Assembly: GCF_030272615.1 (NCBI RefSeq)
Contig: NW_026729151.1
Location: forward strand, 64,001-128,000
Origin: Cryptomeria japonica
Taxonomy: Eukaryota; Streptophyta; Pinopsida; Cupressales; Cupressaceae
Length of the DNA stretch: 64,000 bases
Direction of reading: 5' to 3'
Below, piece by piece: positions 11,916 to 22,660 of this stretch. How positions within the stretch are numbered: position 1 is the first letter of the stretch; every line of letters begins with the position of its first letter. The notes below the pieces were generated by a model that was not told the DNA's origin, did not search any database, and was given only the letters and a program-made list of their open reading frames with translations. The translations under genes were made by a program, and so were the position numbers.

Positions 11916-13573
11916 TTTATGAGTATTAGCTTAACATTTTCATGTGTAAATAACATCTACTCCCACCTTTACCATAGATCCAACTTCGACCATTTCTCCT
12001 TCCACAACCTCTAGTCACCTTCATGTACCAAAGCCACTAGTACCACACCTTTAGTACTTATATCCTTCACTTATCATCCACCATATGCCCTACTTATCAA
12101 ATTTATTTCTTCTACATGTAAAAGCCATATGCACAAGATGGAATGACAATTGGTAGATGTAAAAGCCATATTCCACAACCTTTGCTAAAATCCTTTATGC
12201 CAGTGCCAAAATGTGAGGTTTGTAACAAGCTGCGACATCCATCAAAGCATAATAGAGATGAGATTTTTAACAAGATGGAATATCAAACAATGTAGGAAAG
12301 CATCGATTAAAAATAAATACAAGATTGCAGTTTATAGAGTTTACTTCATTTTGTCTTTTTGTGGCATTGAATTTCATAGTGTTTTAAAGAACATATCATA
12401 GTTTTTCCAGCCTAGTGTTTACCGAGAGGAGTAAATAATGTATAGTTTGGTCTCCCATGCATATAAATTCACCCAAATGTGTGGGAAGACCATTGTTCAT
12501 GCTATGTATCATATTATGTTGTGTGCAGGGCTCCAAATTAGATTTGGTACATGTTTGGGCATGAGGACAGTCTGATATCTCTATGTATCAGACAGTAAAA
12601 AGTAGTAAGAGTGAAGAATTTGGTGGAAAGACCAAGCGATAGGTATTTTGAAGTGGTTGATGACAAAGAGAGGGGTCAAGGGACCCTATGAAACCTTCGC
12701 AAGGGTTTGTGTATCAAAACCAAATGAAATAGATTAAATTTCTATGATTGTCCTAAGGGTATTGATTGTCACAGTCATAGTTTTACTAGTGATATTATTT
12801 TTGTTTTGACAGAGTTGTGTTTGTAAACATAAGTGTGGACATGTAATGGATTCATGAGATGTCTTAAGACTACATCAATACTTAACAACAACATAGTGTG
12901 TAGGCACCTAAAATATGAAAGGACTACATATTGTAAGGCGTGTGTGATGATGCCATGAAAGGTCTGATATCCCTATGTATCACACTGAGAAAACCAGTGA
13001 AAGACAAACAAAAAAATGCATTGAGAAGGCAAAAGGTTCAATTGCCTAATGTTTGTTGTTGAAGTGATGTGTGGGGACCCTGCCAAGTCAAATACCTTGT
13101 TGTAGTTTCAAAGTGTGGAAAAAGAATAAGCATTTTATTTACCGTCCTAATAGACCATCCATCATAACAATGATTACCAATGATGTGTGTGTTACAAACA
13201 AAGGTCTAGAGGAAGGCGCTTTCTATTGTAATACCAAGTGAGTGTTCATAGACCTTGTGTAGGGTCCTCCAATACTAGAGTAAGGAGTTCGAAGCCTAAA
13301 TACATTGATTTGGCCTTGTGGCCATCAATCAGTGTTGACCCAATAGGAGAAGTCTTGAGACTGATAATTTTGGAAGTTTGGCATTGTTGAGAGCCAACAC
13401 CTGTGTAAACCCCGTCTTCACGTATTATGATTAGTTGCCATGATACTTGACCCTATCCTCATGGTGTTGGCTCCATTCATATTGGTGTGTTTTGTTGAAG
13501 AAACATGATGTGAGAAGTTTGATGTAGAGGCAAGGGTAGAACTCAGTATTTCATATTAGTGATGTACAACTTC
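11916..13573. other. Gene-poor stretch with small palindromes (copy A)
   Basis: No gene recognised. It contains the hairpin at 12570-12593, a decayed second version at 12962-12985, and a perfect 11-bp inverted pair, gagccaacacc (13391-13401) and ggtgttggctc (13463-13473). It may be old transposon sequence, but no ends or coding motifs were identified. Confidence 0.4.
12570..12593. repeat. Perfect 8-bp-stem hairpin (copy A)
   Basis: gtctgata (12570-12577) and tatcagac (12586-12593) are exact inverted repeats around an 8-base loop. A related sequence at 12962-12985 keeps the left arm and loop but has tatcacac in the right arm. Function unknown. Confidence 0.6.
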
Positions 13574-13958
13574 TTATTAATAACTTCTTAAAATAGTTAT
13601 GTACTATTCCAACTTAGAGATTGAGCTCAAGATTACGAAAATATTCCATTATAATTTTTGGCCCATCATCGAGAGTCATTGCCCATTTGGACAACCTACC
13701 CACCACATCGTTTCTTGATCTAATCGCATGCCAAAATTCAAATTCCTCAAAAGTTTCTAATAAATGCTTGGCAATAGTTATATATTTATTCAAATTTCAA
13801 GCATGTATTTCACCCTTTTTTATTGCATAATAATAATCAAGGAATTTCCTTCAAGCTGTATTTTCAAGAAGCCCAATTTTTTTTCAGCATTTTCAACTCT
13901 TCAATAGCTGTCTAAGCCTCGACATCATTGTTCTTTCCCTCCACAAGTTTTGAAGCTC
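13574..13958 (-). pseudogene. RNase H-like (RVT_3) fragment, minus strand (copy A)
   Basis: Reverse complement of the fragment at 23407-23789, roughly 95% identical. In sense it encodes, across frames, GFLKIQLEGNSLIIIMQ and then KHLLETFEEFEFWHAIRSRN and DVVGRLSKWAMTLDDGPK, as in the C-terminal RNase H domain of plant L1 LINEs or related RVT_3 proteins. Frameshifts break it. The plus-strand frame at 13621-13830 is its antisense. Confidence 0.65.
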
Positions 13959-15618
13959 ATATTTGGATCCGTTTTAGGGAGCATGTCCAAATCTTCTTAT
14001 GTTGCTCAGATCTAGGTGTGTGCCTCAATTTGATGACTATAGCTCACTGTTTCCGCATGTTTACCTTCATTTTCAACACTTTTCCCTAATTTCAGCATTT
14101 CAACTCACAAAAGAGGGTAAACAAATTCACACGCCCTTGAATCCAATTAGAATTCAGTCCTTATCATTAGTGGTTTGTTATTGAATCTATTGGATTCACC
14201 CCTCTTTTGAATGTCATTGCAAATTAGCGGTTTTTATATATCGAATGGTGGAAACCCTAATTTTTCACCATTACAGAGATGAAATATGTCTTATTATATT
14301 TCATATAAATGTTTTAGATATGTTTTATACTAATTAATTATAATTTCATTATATCAAAATAGTCGTTTTTCATATATATAACTATTTGTATAGCTTGTTT
14401 CACATAAAAAATCTTAAATCATTTATTTCTTTTTATATTAAAGTAATGTATGTCCATTATAAAATTTAAATATTATTTTAATTTTATTTATTTTGATCAT
14501 TTATTTGTCATTCTTCTCTAAAATAAAAATAAAAATAAAATAAATATTTCTCTTGACTATTCTACATAATCATTTGTTCACTTATTTGTATAAGCATAAG
14601 TTTATTAGAAAATTATAGAACAAACTCCTTAAAAATATAAATTGTTGTTTTTTCTCTAAAATAAAATAAATAATAAATAATAATTCTATTACCTACTCTC
14701 CACAACAAGTTATTTGCTGAAGGGCATAAATTTAGTGTACAACTATAGAATTAACCTTTTAGAAATGCCCCATTCTCTCCTAAAACCCAAAAAAAGAAAA
14801 TAATATTTTCTTACCTACCTGACAACTATCTCATCACACGCTGCTCACGAGGCATATGTTTAGAGAAAAATTATACAAACAAATCCTTGAAATCTTAACA
14901 ACTCTATGTAACCATTGGATCACTTATTTGGCACAACTTATTGGATCACAAGATAGGCAACTCCTTGAAAAATGAAATTATCGGTTTTCCTTGAAAATAA
15001 AACAATGTTTCTCTTACCTACCCTTCTTAACTATTGGATGGTTTAAATTAAACCATTAATTTTCCCTACCTACCCACTACCTACTTTGAGTAATTTCTAT
15101 TTAGACATTCAACTATTTATTTTTCTCCATGGCTCAATTTCTTCTAATGTGTCTTGTATCTAATTGCATTCGCTTGTTTGAATGGCCAAGAAGGTACAAA
15201 ACTTGTGGATTAGGAGTAGAGTGTGTTCAGAATTTTAATGTTGCTGTGCTATGACAATAAAAAGCTTTCAATGGATGGAGGAAAGTAAATCTTTCAATTT
15301 TGAGTTCATTTTTTCCCCTTTTTGAATATAGAGTCTAGGTTGTTTCATTCCTCGAGTGTGGTGGAGAACACCAACAATAGGGAGGAGACAAGTAGAAGTA
15401 ATGTGTCATCAAGATGGAGGTCAAGAAAGGTAAGTATTATATTTCCTTTGTCCTTAATAGTTTTATTCAAAACTAGTAATTATGTCAAGAGGCATGTACA
15501 ATGAAGTCAAAATGTCCCTAAACAAAAATCCATTTTTGAAACAATTTGACATGCGAATGAGAGGTAAATGCATGAAATATGTTATGTTTCAGTTTTTGTG
15601 GAAGTGTTGTTTTATTAT
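13959..15618. other. AT-rich stretch, no gene recognised (copy A)
   Basis: Long AT-rich runs (14290-14700). A frame at 15322-15429 ends at a donor-like AAAG|GTAAGT (about 15430) and an acceptor-like tgcatgcag lies near 15800. A small spliced exon is possible but unsupported by homology. Confidence 0.35.
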
Positions 15619-15909
15619 TCCAAATAAAATAGAACCCTCACCACTTGGTGTTTAGTATTTAGAAAAAACATTTATTTTACAGATGATTCTCTTTTATTAT
15701 AAGATATCTCTATTATTTTTTACATATATTTTTTAAATATTTGATATACTAATATTATAAAATTCATATATATACTGATTCATGTTCATGTGCATGCAGG
15801 AAGGAGAAGATAATGGTAGATTTTTATTGCAGAAATTATGCAATAAATGATTTGTAATTGATATTGCATCCTGATAGAAAAAGTTTATTACAATATTATT
15901 GTGATCCCA

Positions 15910-16195
15910 GAACAAGCCAAAGCCGCTACATGGATACTGAGAACCCCATGCAGCCACTCCTGGAGGTTGCCTCGGGTCTGCCATGTGGCCGAAACCATTA
16001 TCTGCACTGTGCTCGGAGGAGACAGATTGGGCCTGTTTTATGAGAGCAAACGGAATCGTCTGCGCCAGGCAACCAACCCTGGCGTGGCGGCTACTTTTCA
16101 TGAAGGTACCAGATTATATATATCTTTGTTGGGAACGTTTCTGCCGGCCCCTTCTTCCTCTGGATCCTCTAGCTGGGGCTCACCATAAGGGCAGG
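15910..16195 (+). pseudogene. AHL (AT-hook/PPC domain) gene remnant, left arm (copy A)
   Basis: A G/C-richer block. Combining frames gives the PPC/DUF296 order NPMQPLLEVASG, VAETI, FMRANGIVC, RQPTLA and a SLLGTFLPAPSSSGSS segment, matching the PPC core of AHL nuclear-matrix DNA-binding proteins. Frameshifts separate the pieces and TGA near 16040 interrupts one frame, so it is not translated as a domain. It is an approximate inverted repeat of the remnant at 16196-16444. Confidence 0.75.
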
Positions 16196-16444
16196 TTGTG
16201 AGATACGGAATCTGATACCTTCCATGGCGCGGCATCACATTGCAGACGATTCCGTTGGCGCTCATAACGCAGTCCCCGAGCAAAGTGCATTATACTCTCG
16301 GCCATATCGCAGTCCCCCGACCACTTCAAGGAGGAGCGGCCGCATGGCGTTCTCATTATCCCGCGAAGGCGTTTTGGGCTTGTTCTTAGACACAGGATGC
16401 CGTCCCCAGGGCTTCCCAAGGAGGCGACCATCTTGTATCTCCAA
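16196..16444 (-). pseudogene. AHL remnant with decayed AT-hook, right arm (copy A)
   Basis: On the minus strand MEIQDGRLLGKPWGRHPVSK leads into NKPKTPSRDNENAMRPLLLE. This matches the AHL AT-hook linker and PPC start, except that the RGRP core has become WGRH. A second frame carries CDMAESIMHFAR and a third VMSANGIVCNV, then HGRYQIPYL, all PPC motifs. It converges on the left arm at about 16195, so a single transcript would fold into a long imperfect hairpin. Confidence 0.75.
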
Positions 16445-16568
16445 GAGAATGGGAGCTTCTCCGAAGAATTGAATAACCTTGTGGACAGCATTCTTTGTGA
16501 TTATATGAAGCCCTTAGCTTGCAGAGGTTGGGAGTGTTTAAGAAGTGTATTTTTAGTGTGAAGGGCAA

Positions 16569-17290
16569 TTGTATCCTTTTTCTCTAAGTGAACTGAGTGT
16601 TCTTATCGGTGTTACAAGTAGTACACTTGTGACCTTCTTGACCAAAAGCATTGCAGACAATGGGGACTTTCATATTCAATTTCCTCCTGACCCACTTACC
16701 ATACCTATAAAAGAGGATAAGATCAGAAGGGAGAACCTTATCATATTCCACCAACATGTAGGATATCTCAAACAATAGATGCTTGATGAATTTAGTGATA
16801 GGGTTAAAATCATATTTAAAATTGTCTCAAAGTGTTAGTAAAAGACATGAGAACCTTTTCACTCCAAAATTTGAGTGACAAATGGACTCAAACAAGGAAC
16901 ATAAATTTATTTTGAGAGTTGAAACCAAAGGATCACCTGGGAAAACAAAGGTCATTCAAGAAAAAGAACCAAGGTTCCCCATTATGGATCTTGAAACAAT
17001 CCTCAAAATCAGGAAAGGAATGTTGCCACAAAATGTGATGATAAGAGAACTACCTAGCCATTCCAAAAGACTCGGCAAGAAAAGTGTCTATAACGTCCAC
17101 AAAAATCTGTTATCTGTGGGGAGAAACAAGAGTCACCTTTGGCTCGTCCTACACAAAGCTTGTAGACAGAACCGAAACTCCAGGAGCTTCCACACCCACA
17201 TTCATATTTGAACCATTCAAAAACTCTTCATTGAGGTCATTGTCTTCATCTTGAGAGTCATCAAGAATACAAATCCATTAAAGTCCTCGA
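16569..17290 (-). pseudogene. LINE ORF1 (DUF4283/CCHC) remnant (copy A)
   Basis: Minus-strand frames give FWSEKVLMSFTNTLRQF near 16850 and then MLVEYDKVLPSDLILFYRYG, ending in CNAFGQEGHKCTTC. This is a zinc-knuckle-like segment with the second Cys replaced by Phe. Order and spacing resemble the ORF1 protein of plant L1 LINEs. Stops and frameshifts are frequent. No ORF2 is attached. Confidence 0.55.
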
Positions 17291-17434
17291 TGCAAAAAGT
17301 TTTGAATCTTGCTAGAGACAAGTGGTGAGGGTTCTATTTTATTTGGAGTGTACTATTAGTGGTTATGGCTAACTTGGCACACCCACATATCTTAAAGGAC
17401 TTTTTGTTGTCTTTGTATGCCACTTACCTGTTTC

Positions 17435-17514
17435 TAGCTATTGTTCTAGCTTTTGGGTAGTAAGAACAATCGTTTTTTATAGCTATTGTTCTAGCTTCTG
17501 GGTAGTAAGAACAA
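17435..17514 (+). repeat. Two-unit tandem repeat, 45-bp period (copy A)
   Basis: tagctattgttctagctt occurs at 17435 and 17480, each followed by gggtagtaagaacaa. Near-identical units suggest a recent local slippage or duplication. Confidence 0.9.
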
Positions 17515-18038
17515 ATTCTTTTTGTTTTCTCTGTATTCAACTTAACTAATACACACTATTTAGAATTTAATAAAAGTACTTATGAAGGCATAAACATTAA
17601 TGACATAAAAAATTATTAATTACTATGAATATGAAGGAGTAGATAGTAAAAGCTAGATCAATATTTGAAAGAAATTAAAGATGCAATTTTTCACATGTCT
17701 TAAAATAGGTGGTATTCTTAGATATCAATCTTCAACTCTTACTATCTCTTTGTCACGGTATTTGATTATACTTTTTCTTTTAATATAATACTTTTAAATT
17801 TAATAAGAATAGCAAATAATTTTGATAATTAGGAATATAAAATATCTGTTATATGAAATTTTCATCTAAACTTAAATATCCTTTGTTCCCGCCAATTGGA
17901 TGCTCTGGTCAAAAGCCTTGCATTCTTAAAGGGATGCTTCCTTCTTGGTGTCTGTTGGTCTCACTGCTTGTGAATTCCAATTAATAATGTAATCCAAATT
18001 ATATTATAAAATATTTCAATTTATTAATTGATAACAAA

Positions 18039-18173
18039 TTTTTTATTTTATATTAAATTTTCCTATTAAATATTATAAATGAAATTAAAATGTAAGAAGA
18101 GAGTTTTTTATTTTATATTAAATTTTCCTATTAAATATTATAAATCAAATTAAATTAAAATGTAAGATGGGAG
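18039..18173 (+). repeat. Two-unit AT-rich tandem repeat, 65-bp period (copy A)
   Basis: ttttttattttatattaaat begins at 18039 and 18104, with matching following sequence up to aaaatgtaaga. It lies ~450 bases upstream of the GARP start codon. Confidence 0.85.
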
Positions 18174-18542
18174 TTCTTCTAGAATACAAGTTTGTAGTGG
18201 ATGCCTCCATCATTCAATACTAATTACACAAACCGATCATGAATTATTTAAACTTTGAGTGTACCTTCTTAAATTTATTTTAATTTTTTATTGAGATTCA
18301 CCGAAACGTTTTCTTCAATAATATGATGTAAAAAAAGAGTAATATTAGTGCTCCAGTTTTACATATGAATTTGGGTCTCCAATACACTGCCCCTTATTTG
18401 TTTTATCCAATGCATGTCCTCTCTAACAAGAACGACATTACAACATTTAGTGTCACACCATAGTAATCATAGTAATCCAAGGCAGCAAATCTTAAATCTA
18501 AATATTAAATTTTTGTTATCACCTCTCGCCTACAATCACCTT

Positions 18543-18550
18543 TATATAGA
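18543..18550 (+). promoter_or_regulatory. Likely TATA box of the GARP gene (copy A)
   Basis: TATATAGA lies 72 bases upstream of the GARP start codon, leaving room for a short 5' UTR. Position and motif fit a plant core promoter; there is no transcript evidence. Confidence 0.45.
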
Positions 18551-18621
18551 TTTCAATCACTCTATTCTTAAACTCATCCTTGTTTCAGCGGTTGTTTGAC
18601 AAAGTTTAGCAGCAGAGAAAA

Positions 18622-19347
18622 ATGGAGAATGAAGAAGGAAGAGAGATTCTTATTTTTGGTAAAAGGATTCGAGTAGGAGGAGAGAACAATGGGTCTGTTT
18701 CTCATGAGAATGGAAATGAGAAAGGAGAAAAGAGGAAGTACATTAAATCTTTAATGCCCAGGATTCGTTGGACCTCTGATTTGCATGATAGTTTTCTTCG
18801 AGCAGTGCAACAACTTGGAGGTCCCAACAGTGAGCATTCATTCAATCTTTCACTTTTCTTTATTAAGTTTTTTGTGTCGGTAGATATAGAATTCTAAATT
18901 CGTTTTAGTTTTGATATTGGTTTAGAATTCTAAATTTTTTTTAGTTTTGATATTGGTTTAGAATTCTAAATACTGTATAATATAAATTATGTTTGATTTA
19001 TCTAGAATATCTTGTTCATACTTAATCCAATCTGTCCATCTATTTGTTATTTTTTTTTTTCATTGAATTGTTGTAAATTTAATACTCTATTTACAGAAGC
19101 ATCCCCCAAACAACTTGTAGAGCTCATGGGTGTTGAAGGGCTTACCCACCCTCAAGTGAAAAGCCATCTACAGGTACTGCTAAATTAATGTAATCACCCA
19201 TGAGTTTGTAATAGGAAAAAGAAACCCTAATTCTAATATATACTTTTTTTCCATTTGTTTTCTCATTCTCTCCCAAATAAATCCTTAGTTTTTCATTGTT
19301 ATTGACAAATGCAGGGATATAGATGTAAACTTCAAAAGCCAACATAG
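18622..19347 (+). CDS. GARP (G2-like) transcription factor, three exons, truncated (copy A)
   Basis: Predicted exons are 18622-18829, 19097-19173 and 19315-19347, with GT donors (aca|gtgagc, cag|gtactg) and AG acceptors (ttacag|aagc, atgcag|ggat) that keep frame. The 105-residue product has an acidic/basic N-terminus and a single Myb-like GARP domain: PRIRWTSDLHDSFLRAVQQL (46-65), then ASPKQLVELMGVEGL and HPQVKSHLQGYR. The usual SHLQKYR Lys is Gly. QQLGG and PKQ resemble NIGT1/HHO proteins, but KANADI-type GARP proteins are also similar. Family members bind DNA in the nucleus. TAG at 19345 appears premature, because the same frame downstream is still coding-like. It is a truncated factor or a young pseudogene. 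Confidence 0.7.
18887..18972 (+). repeat. 36-bp tandem repeat inside GARP intron 1 (copy A)
   Basis: tagaattctaaatt recurs at 18887, 18923 and 18959, separated by ttttagttttgatattggtt. Two full units and one partial unit lie within intron 1, downstream of the donor. Confidence 0.9.
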
Positions 19348-19440
19348 AAGCTTCCTCAATCAAATGCAGGTTTATTACTCGAAGATAAAGACAAGTCACA
19401 AGTCATAACTTCAGACAAGCCTCTAGTTTAAATATTTTTT

Positions 19441-20481
19441 ATTGAAAACAATGGCTGCAATGCAGCTTTAGTGGCTGCAAAGGACTGCAAAATTGATGAT
19501 TTTGATTTTGATTTGAGAACTTGTAGGTTAATCGTACTGAAAAAACTCTTATTATAAAGCTTTCCAGAGGATAAACTGGGTTATGTTATTTGTCAGCTAC
19601 CTTCAGGAAAATAATCTCCAACTGTTATTAAAGTTTCGTATTCATGTTTATGGTGGTGTTCTTATTTTACTTAGATCTGCTCCTTCCTTGTTGGATGGTT
19701 TTCACTTGACTTTCATTCATCCATGATGGTATTGTTTATTCTGATCCTCAATTTTTCTGCAGCCTATATGGACTCTTTAACCTCTCTGACATGTAAAGTT
19801 CTTAGTTTAATAATTTATTGTTAGTTATAAGAATTTTGATCATTCTGATCCTTATGGTCTCTTTTTTTCATCTGTCTGACATGCCAAGTTAGAGAAAAAA
19901 ATTTCGAGAAGAAAACTGGAATTAAAAATGTGAAAACTGGCTCCCAAGGGTCATGCCTTATTGAAAACAATGGCTGCAATGCAGCTTTAGTGGCTGCAAA
20001 GGACTGCAAAATTGATGATTTTGATTTTGATTTGAGAACTTGTAGGTTAATCGTACTGAAAAAACTCTTATTATAAAGCTTTCCAGAGGATAAACTGGGT
20101 TATGTTATTTGTCAGCTACCTTCAGGAAAATAATCTCCAACTGTTATTAAAGTTTCGTATTCATGTTTATGGTGGTGTTCTTATTTTACTTAGATCTGCT
20201 CCTTCCTTGTTGGATGGTTTTCACTTGACTTTCATTCATCCATGATGGTATTGTTTATTCTGATCCTCAATTTATCTGCAGCCTATATGGACTCTTTTTC
20301 CTCTCTGACATGTAAAGTTCTTAGTTTAATAATTTATTGTTAGTTATAAGAATTTTGATCATTCTGATCCTTATGGTCTCTTTTTTTTCATCTGTCTGAC
20401 ATGCCAAGTTAGAGAAAAAAATTTCGAGAAGAAAACTGGAATTAAAAATGTGAAAACTGGCTCCCAAGGGTCATGCCTTAT
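19441..20481 (+). repeat. 519-bp tandem duplication downstream of GARP (copy A)
   Basis: Unit 1 starts at 19441 and unit 2 at 19960, both with attgaaaacaatggctgcaa. Unit 2 has one extra T in a T run near 20390 and a few substitutions. Each unit carries the in-frame continuation of the GARP reading frame (NNGCNAALVAAKDC, then DDFDFDLRTC) and ends with caagggtcatgcctta. The duplication therefore copied the gene's former 3' coding end and UTR. Confidence 0.93.
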
Positions 20482-20503
20482 CGAAACACAGACAATTTGT
20501 TGG

Positions 20504-20931
20504 GATGGCGCACTCTTTCTTTAAGTGGAAATTCTTAATTGACCAGACCACAGACCCAAAGAAAGAAGAGGAATTCAAGGATTTCTCGGTCACAGGAAAA
20601 TGAGGAGGCTCCCAATCTCAATGACGTAAAAACATTCCGCAGGAACAGAATGGGCAGGTTGGCAAGCCGAGGTGGTCGAGGTGGTCATTTGTCAAGCGGA
20701 CATGGACAGAGTAGCCTTGGGCGGGGACGTGGCCATCCCCAAGTTCTCCTCAGGAGCCTTCCACATAACTGCTCTTCCAAATTTAAAGATATGATCTTGC
20801 TTTTTGTTTTTATTTATTGTTTCTCTATTCGAACTCTGGAGCATATATGCTATCTAGCTTTTAGACTCTACTTTTATTTTTTTTATTTTTTTTCAAAACT
20901 CCCCTTAATTTTTGTATGGACAGTTTAAAGA
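20504..20931 (+). other. Possible coding remnant with Gly/Arg-rich frame (copy A)
   Basis: Two overlapping frames look mildly coding. ATG 20504 gives MAHSFFKWKFLIDQTTDPKK and stops after ~32 codons. ATG 20539 gives 129 codons with an Arg/Gly-rich segment (RLASRGGRGGHLSSGHG, GRGRGHP) and a hydrophobic tail that looks non-coding. The G/C-richer core (20540-20780) suggests an exon or exon remnant. Not recognised; it could be a former last exon of the GARP locus or an unrelated fragment. Confidence 0.3.
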
Positions 20932-21320
20932 TGCAAAATTGTTTTCATAATATTTTTTGACAGATCATGTAGGATCTGTAATATGTTTCATATGTAATTA
21001 AAATTCAAAGTAATATACTACTCTGGCTCTGCCCTTTGCTTACTACAAAAAAAGTGTCAAAACTGACATTAGTATTAATTGAGTGTTTGATATTAAACTA
21101 CAATAATATTTGTAGAGTAATATTATTTTTTATGAAATTATTTTTGTTATTTGAAATACAATTCTCTATTATTTGGTGGCCTTTTTGGTATAGCCAATCT
21201 TGTGAAAAGATAAGTGATTCATAGAAGATTTCTTGGTGGCAGCACTGCTGATTTTGTATTTCTTGTATTAATGCAAGGCCTGTTAGTTGAAATTTTTCTT
21301 TCGCTGATTGTTCTTGTCAC

Positions 21321-22660
21321 ACAAACACCTTTTTTATGGTTAGTCGCTTCCCTGTCCAATTGTATTCTACCACGTATACATGACAATACTTTCAATTTGT
21401 TTTTTGGAAAGGATTTGTAATGTGAAATAGAAACTGTAAACAGCATTTAATATGGAAGGTAAAGGTATAAACTTAAACAAACCAGAAATTAATTCATATG
21501 GGTTTATATTTATAATTATAAAATAAACAAAAGTTATTGGCATAAAAATGTATCAATTCAATTTTGTTGGTTAATTAGTAATTTAATTTATATTATATAT
21601 TATATGTTGTAAAATATTAATTATAAAATTTGTATTTCATTAAATATTATATCTTATTCATGTTGAATATCTTATGTTTTAAATATTTGTTTGTATTTTT
21701 TATATATTAAATTTATATTTAAATTATATATATTATTATTTATTACTTTTTTATTTAACAGATGTTATTAAATACAAATAACTAGTAATTGCATCTTGGT
21801 GTGCAATGGGTATGTCGAATAGGTGTGGAAGGTCAATTAGGGGGAAACTATGGTCATTTTTTTGCATAAATTTGTAGACTACATGAGATCAATTAGTAGG
21901 CCATTTAGAAAATGATGTTGTTTGTGCAAAAAAGGGTCTCAATGGAGGAGTGATAGCTTCAAATCCACTTTGCATCCGCTTACAAGGATCCTTGATCATA
22001 ATTGAAACAAAACATTTGAATTAGGAAGATAATTTTTATTTTACCAATGATCTCATGTTATGTTTCCAATGAGGTAAGAGGGAGAGAGGTAGAGATATGG
22101 ATAGAAACGGGGAGACACAGAGGTAGAGATATGGATAGAAACGGGGATATATGTTTACAAACTCCCTTTTTATGGTTAGTCGCTTCACCACGTATACATG
22201 ACAAGACTTTCAATTTGTTTTTTTGGAAAGGATTTGTAATGTGAAATAGAAATTGTAAACAACATTTAATATGGAAGGTAAAGGTATAAACTTAAACAAA
22301 CAAGAAATTAATTCATATAAGTTTACATATATAATTATAAAATAAAAAAAGATATTGGCGTAAAAATGTATCAATTCAATTTTGTTGGTTAATTAGTAAT
22401 TTAATTTATATTATATATTATATGTTGTAAAATATTGATTCTAATATTTGTATTTAATTAAATATTATATTTTATTCATGTTCAATATCTTATGTTTTAA
22501 ATATTTTCTTGTATTTTTAATATATTAAATTTATATTTAAATTATATATATTATTATTTATTACTTTTTTATATAACAGATGTTATTAAATACAAATAAC
22601 TAGTAATTGCATCTTTGAGTGCAATGGGTATGTCGAAGAGGCATGGAAGGTCAGTTAGAG
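21321..22660 (+). repeat. Duplicated ~500-bp AT-rich sequence, ~830-bp spacing (copy A)
   Basis: The stretch from acaccttttttatggttagt to about 21850 (cgtatacatgacaa, ggaaggtaaaggtataaact, cagatgttattaaatacaaa) recurs from about 22158 to 22660, roughly 93% identical. Between the units is unrelated DNA. No coding content. It may be two solo termini of an unknown element or an old tandem duplication. Confidence 0.85.
22085..22147 (+). repeat. 34-bp tandem repeat (copy A)
   Basis: agaggtagagatatggatag begins at 22085 and 22119, each continuing aaacgggga. It lies just before the second copy of the 500-bp repeat. Confidence 0.9.

Larger units (their letters stand above)
15619..17347. mobile_element. 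Inverted-repeat-bounded cassette carrying gene fragments (copy A)
   Basis: A 29-base sequence starting tccaaataaaatagaaccct (15619-15647) occurs again as an exact inverted repeat at 17319-17347. Between them lie two convergent AHL remnants and a LINE ORF1 remnant. The layout resembles a non-autonomous DNA transposon that captured gene fragments (Pack-MULE style). No target-site duplication or transposase was seen, so this is inference; chance capture of a repeat is the alternative. Confidence 0.5.

Noticed and set aside
13621-13830. Plus-strand 69-codon frame conserved with a minus-strand frame at 23533-23742
   Set aside because: Conservation comes from the inverted DNA repeat; the meaningful frame is the opposite strand (RNase H-like).
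15322-15504. Possible small spliced exon with a GTAAGT donor
   Set aside because: Splice-like signals only; no homology or coding continuity to the next acceptor.
15733-16101. Minus-strand 122-codon frame over the AHL left arm
   Set aside because: Antisense of the PPC-domain remnant; its tail runs into AT-rich non-coding DNA.
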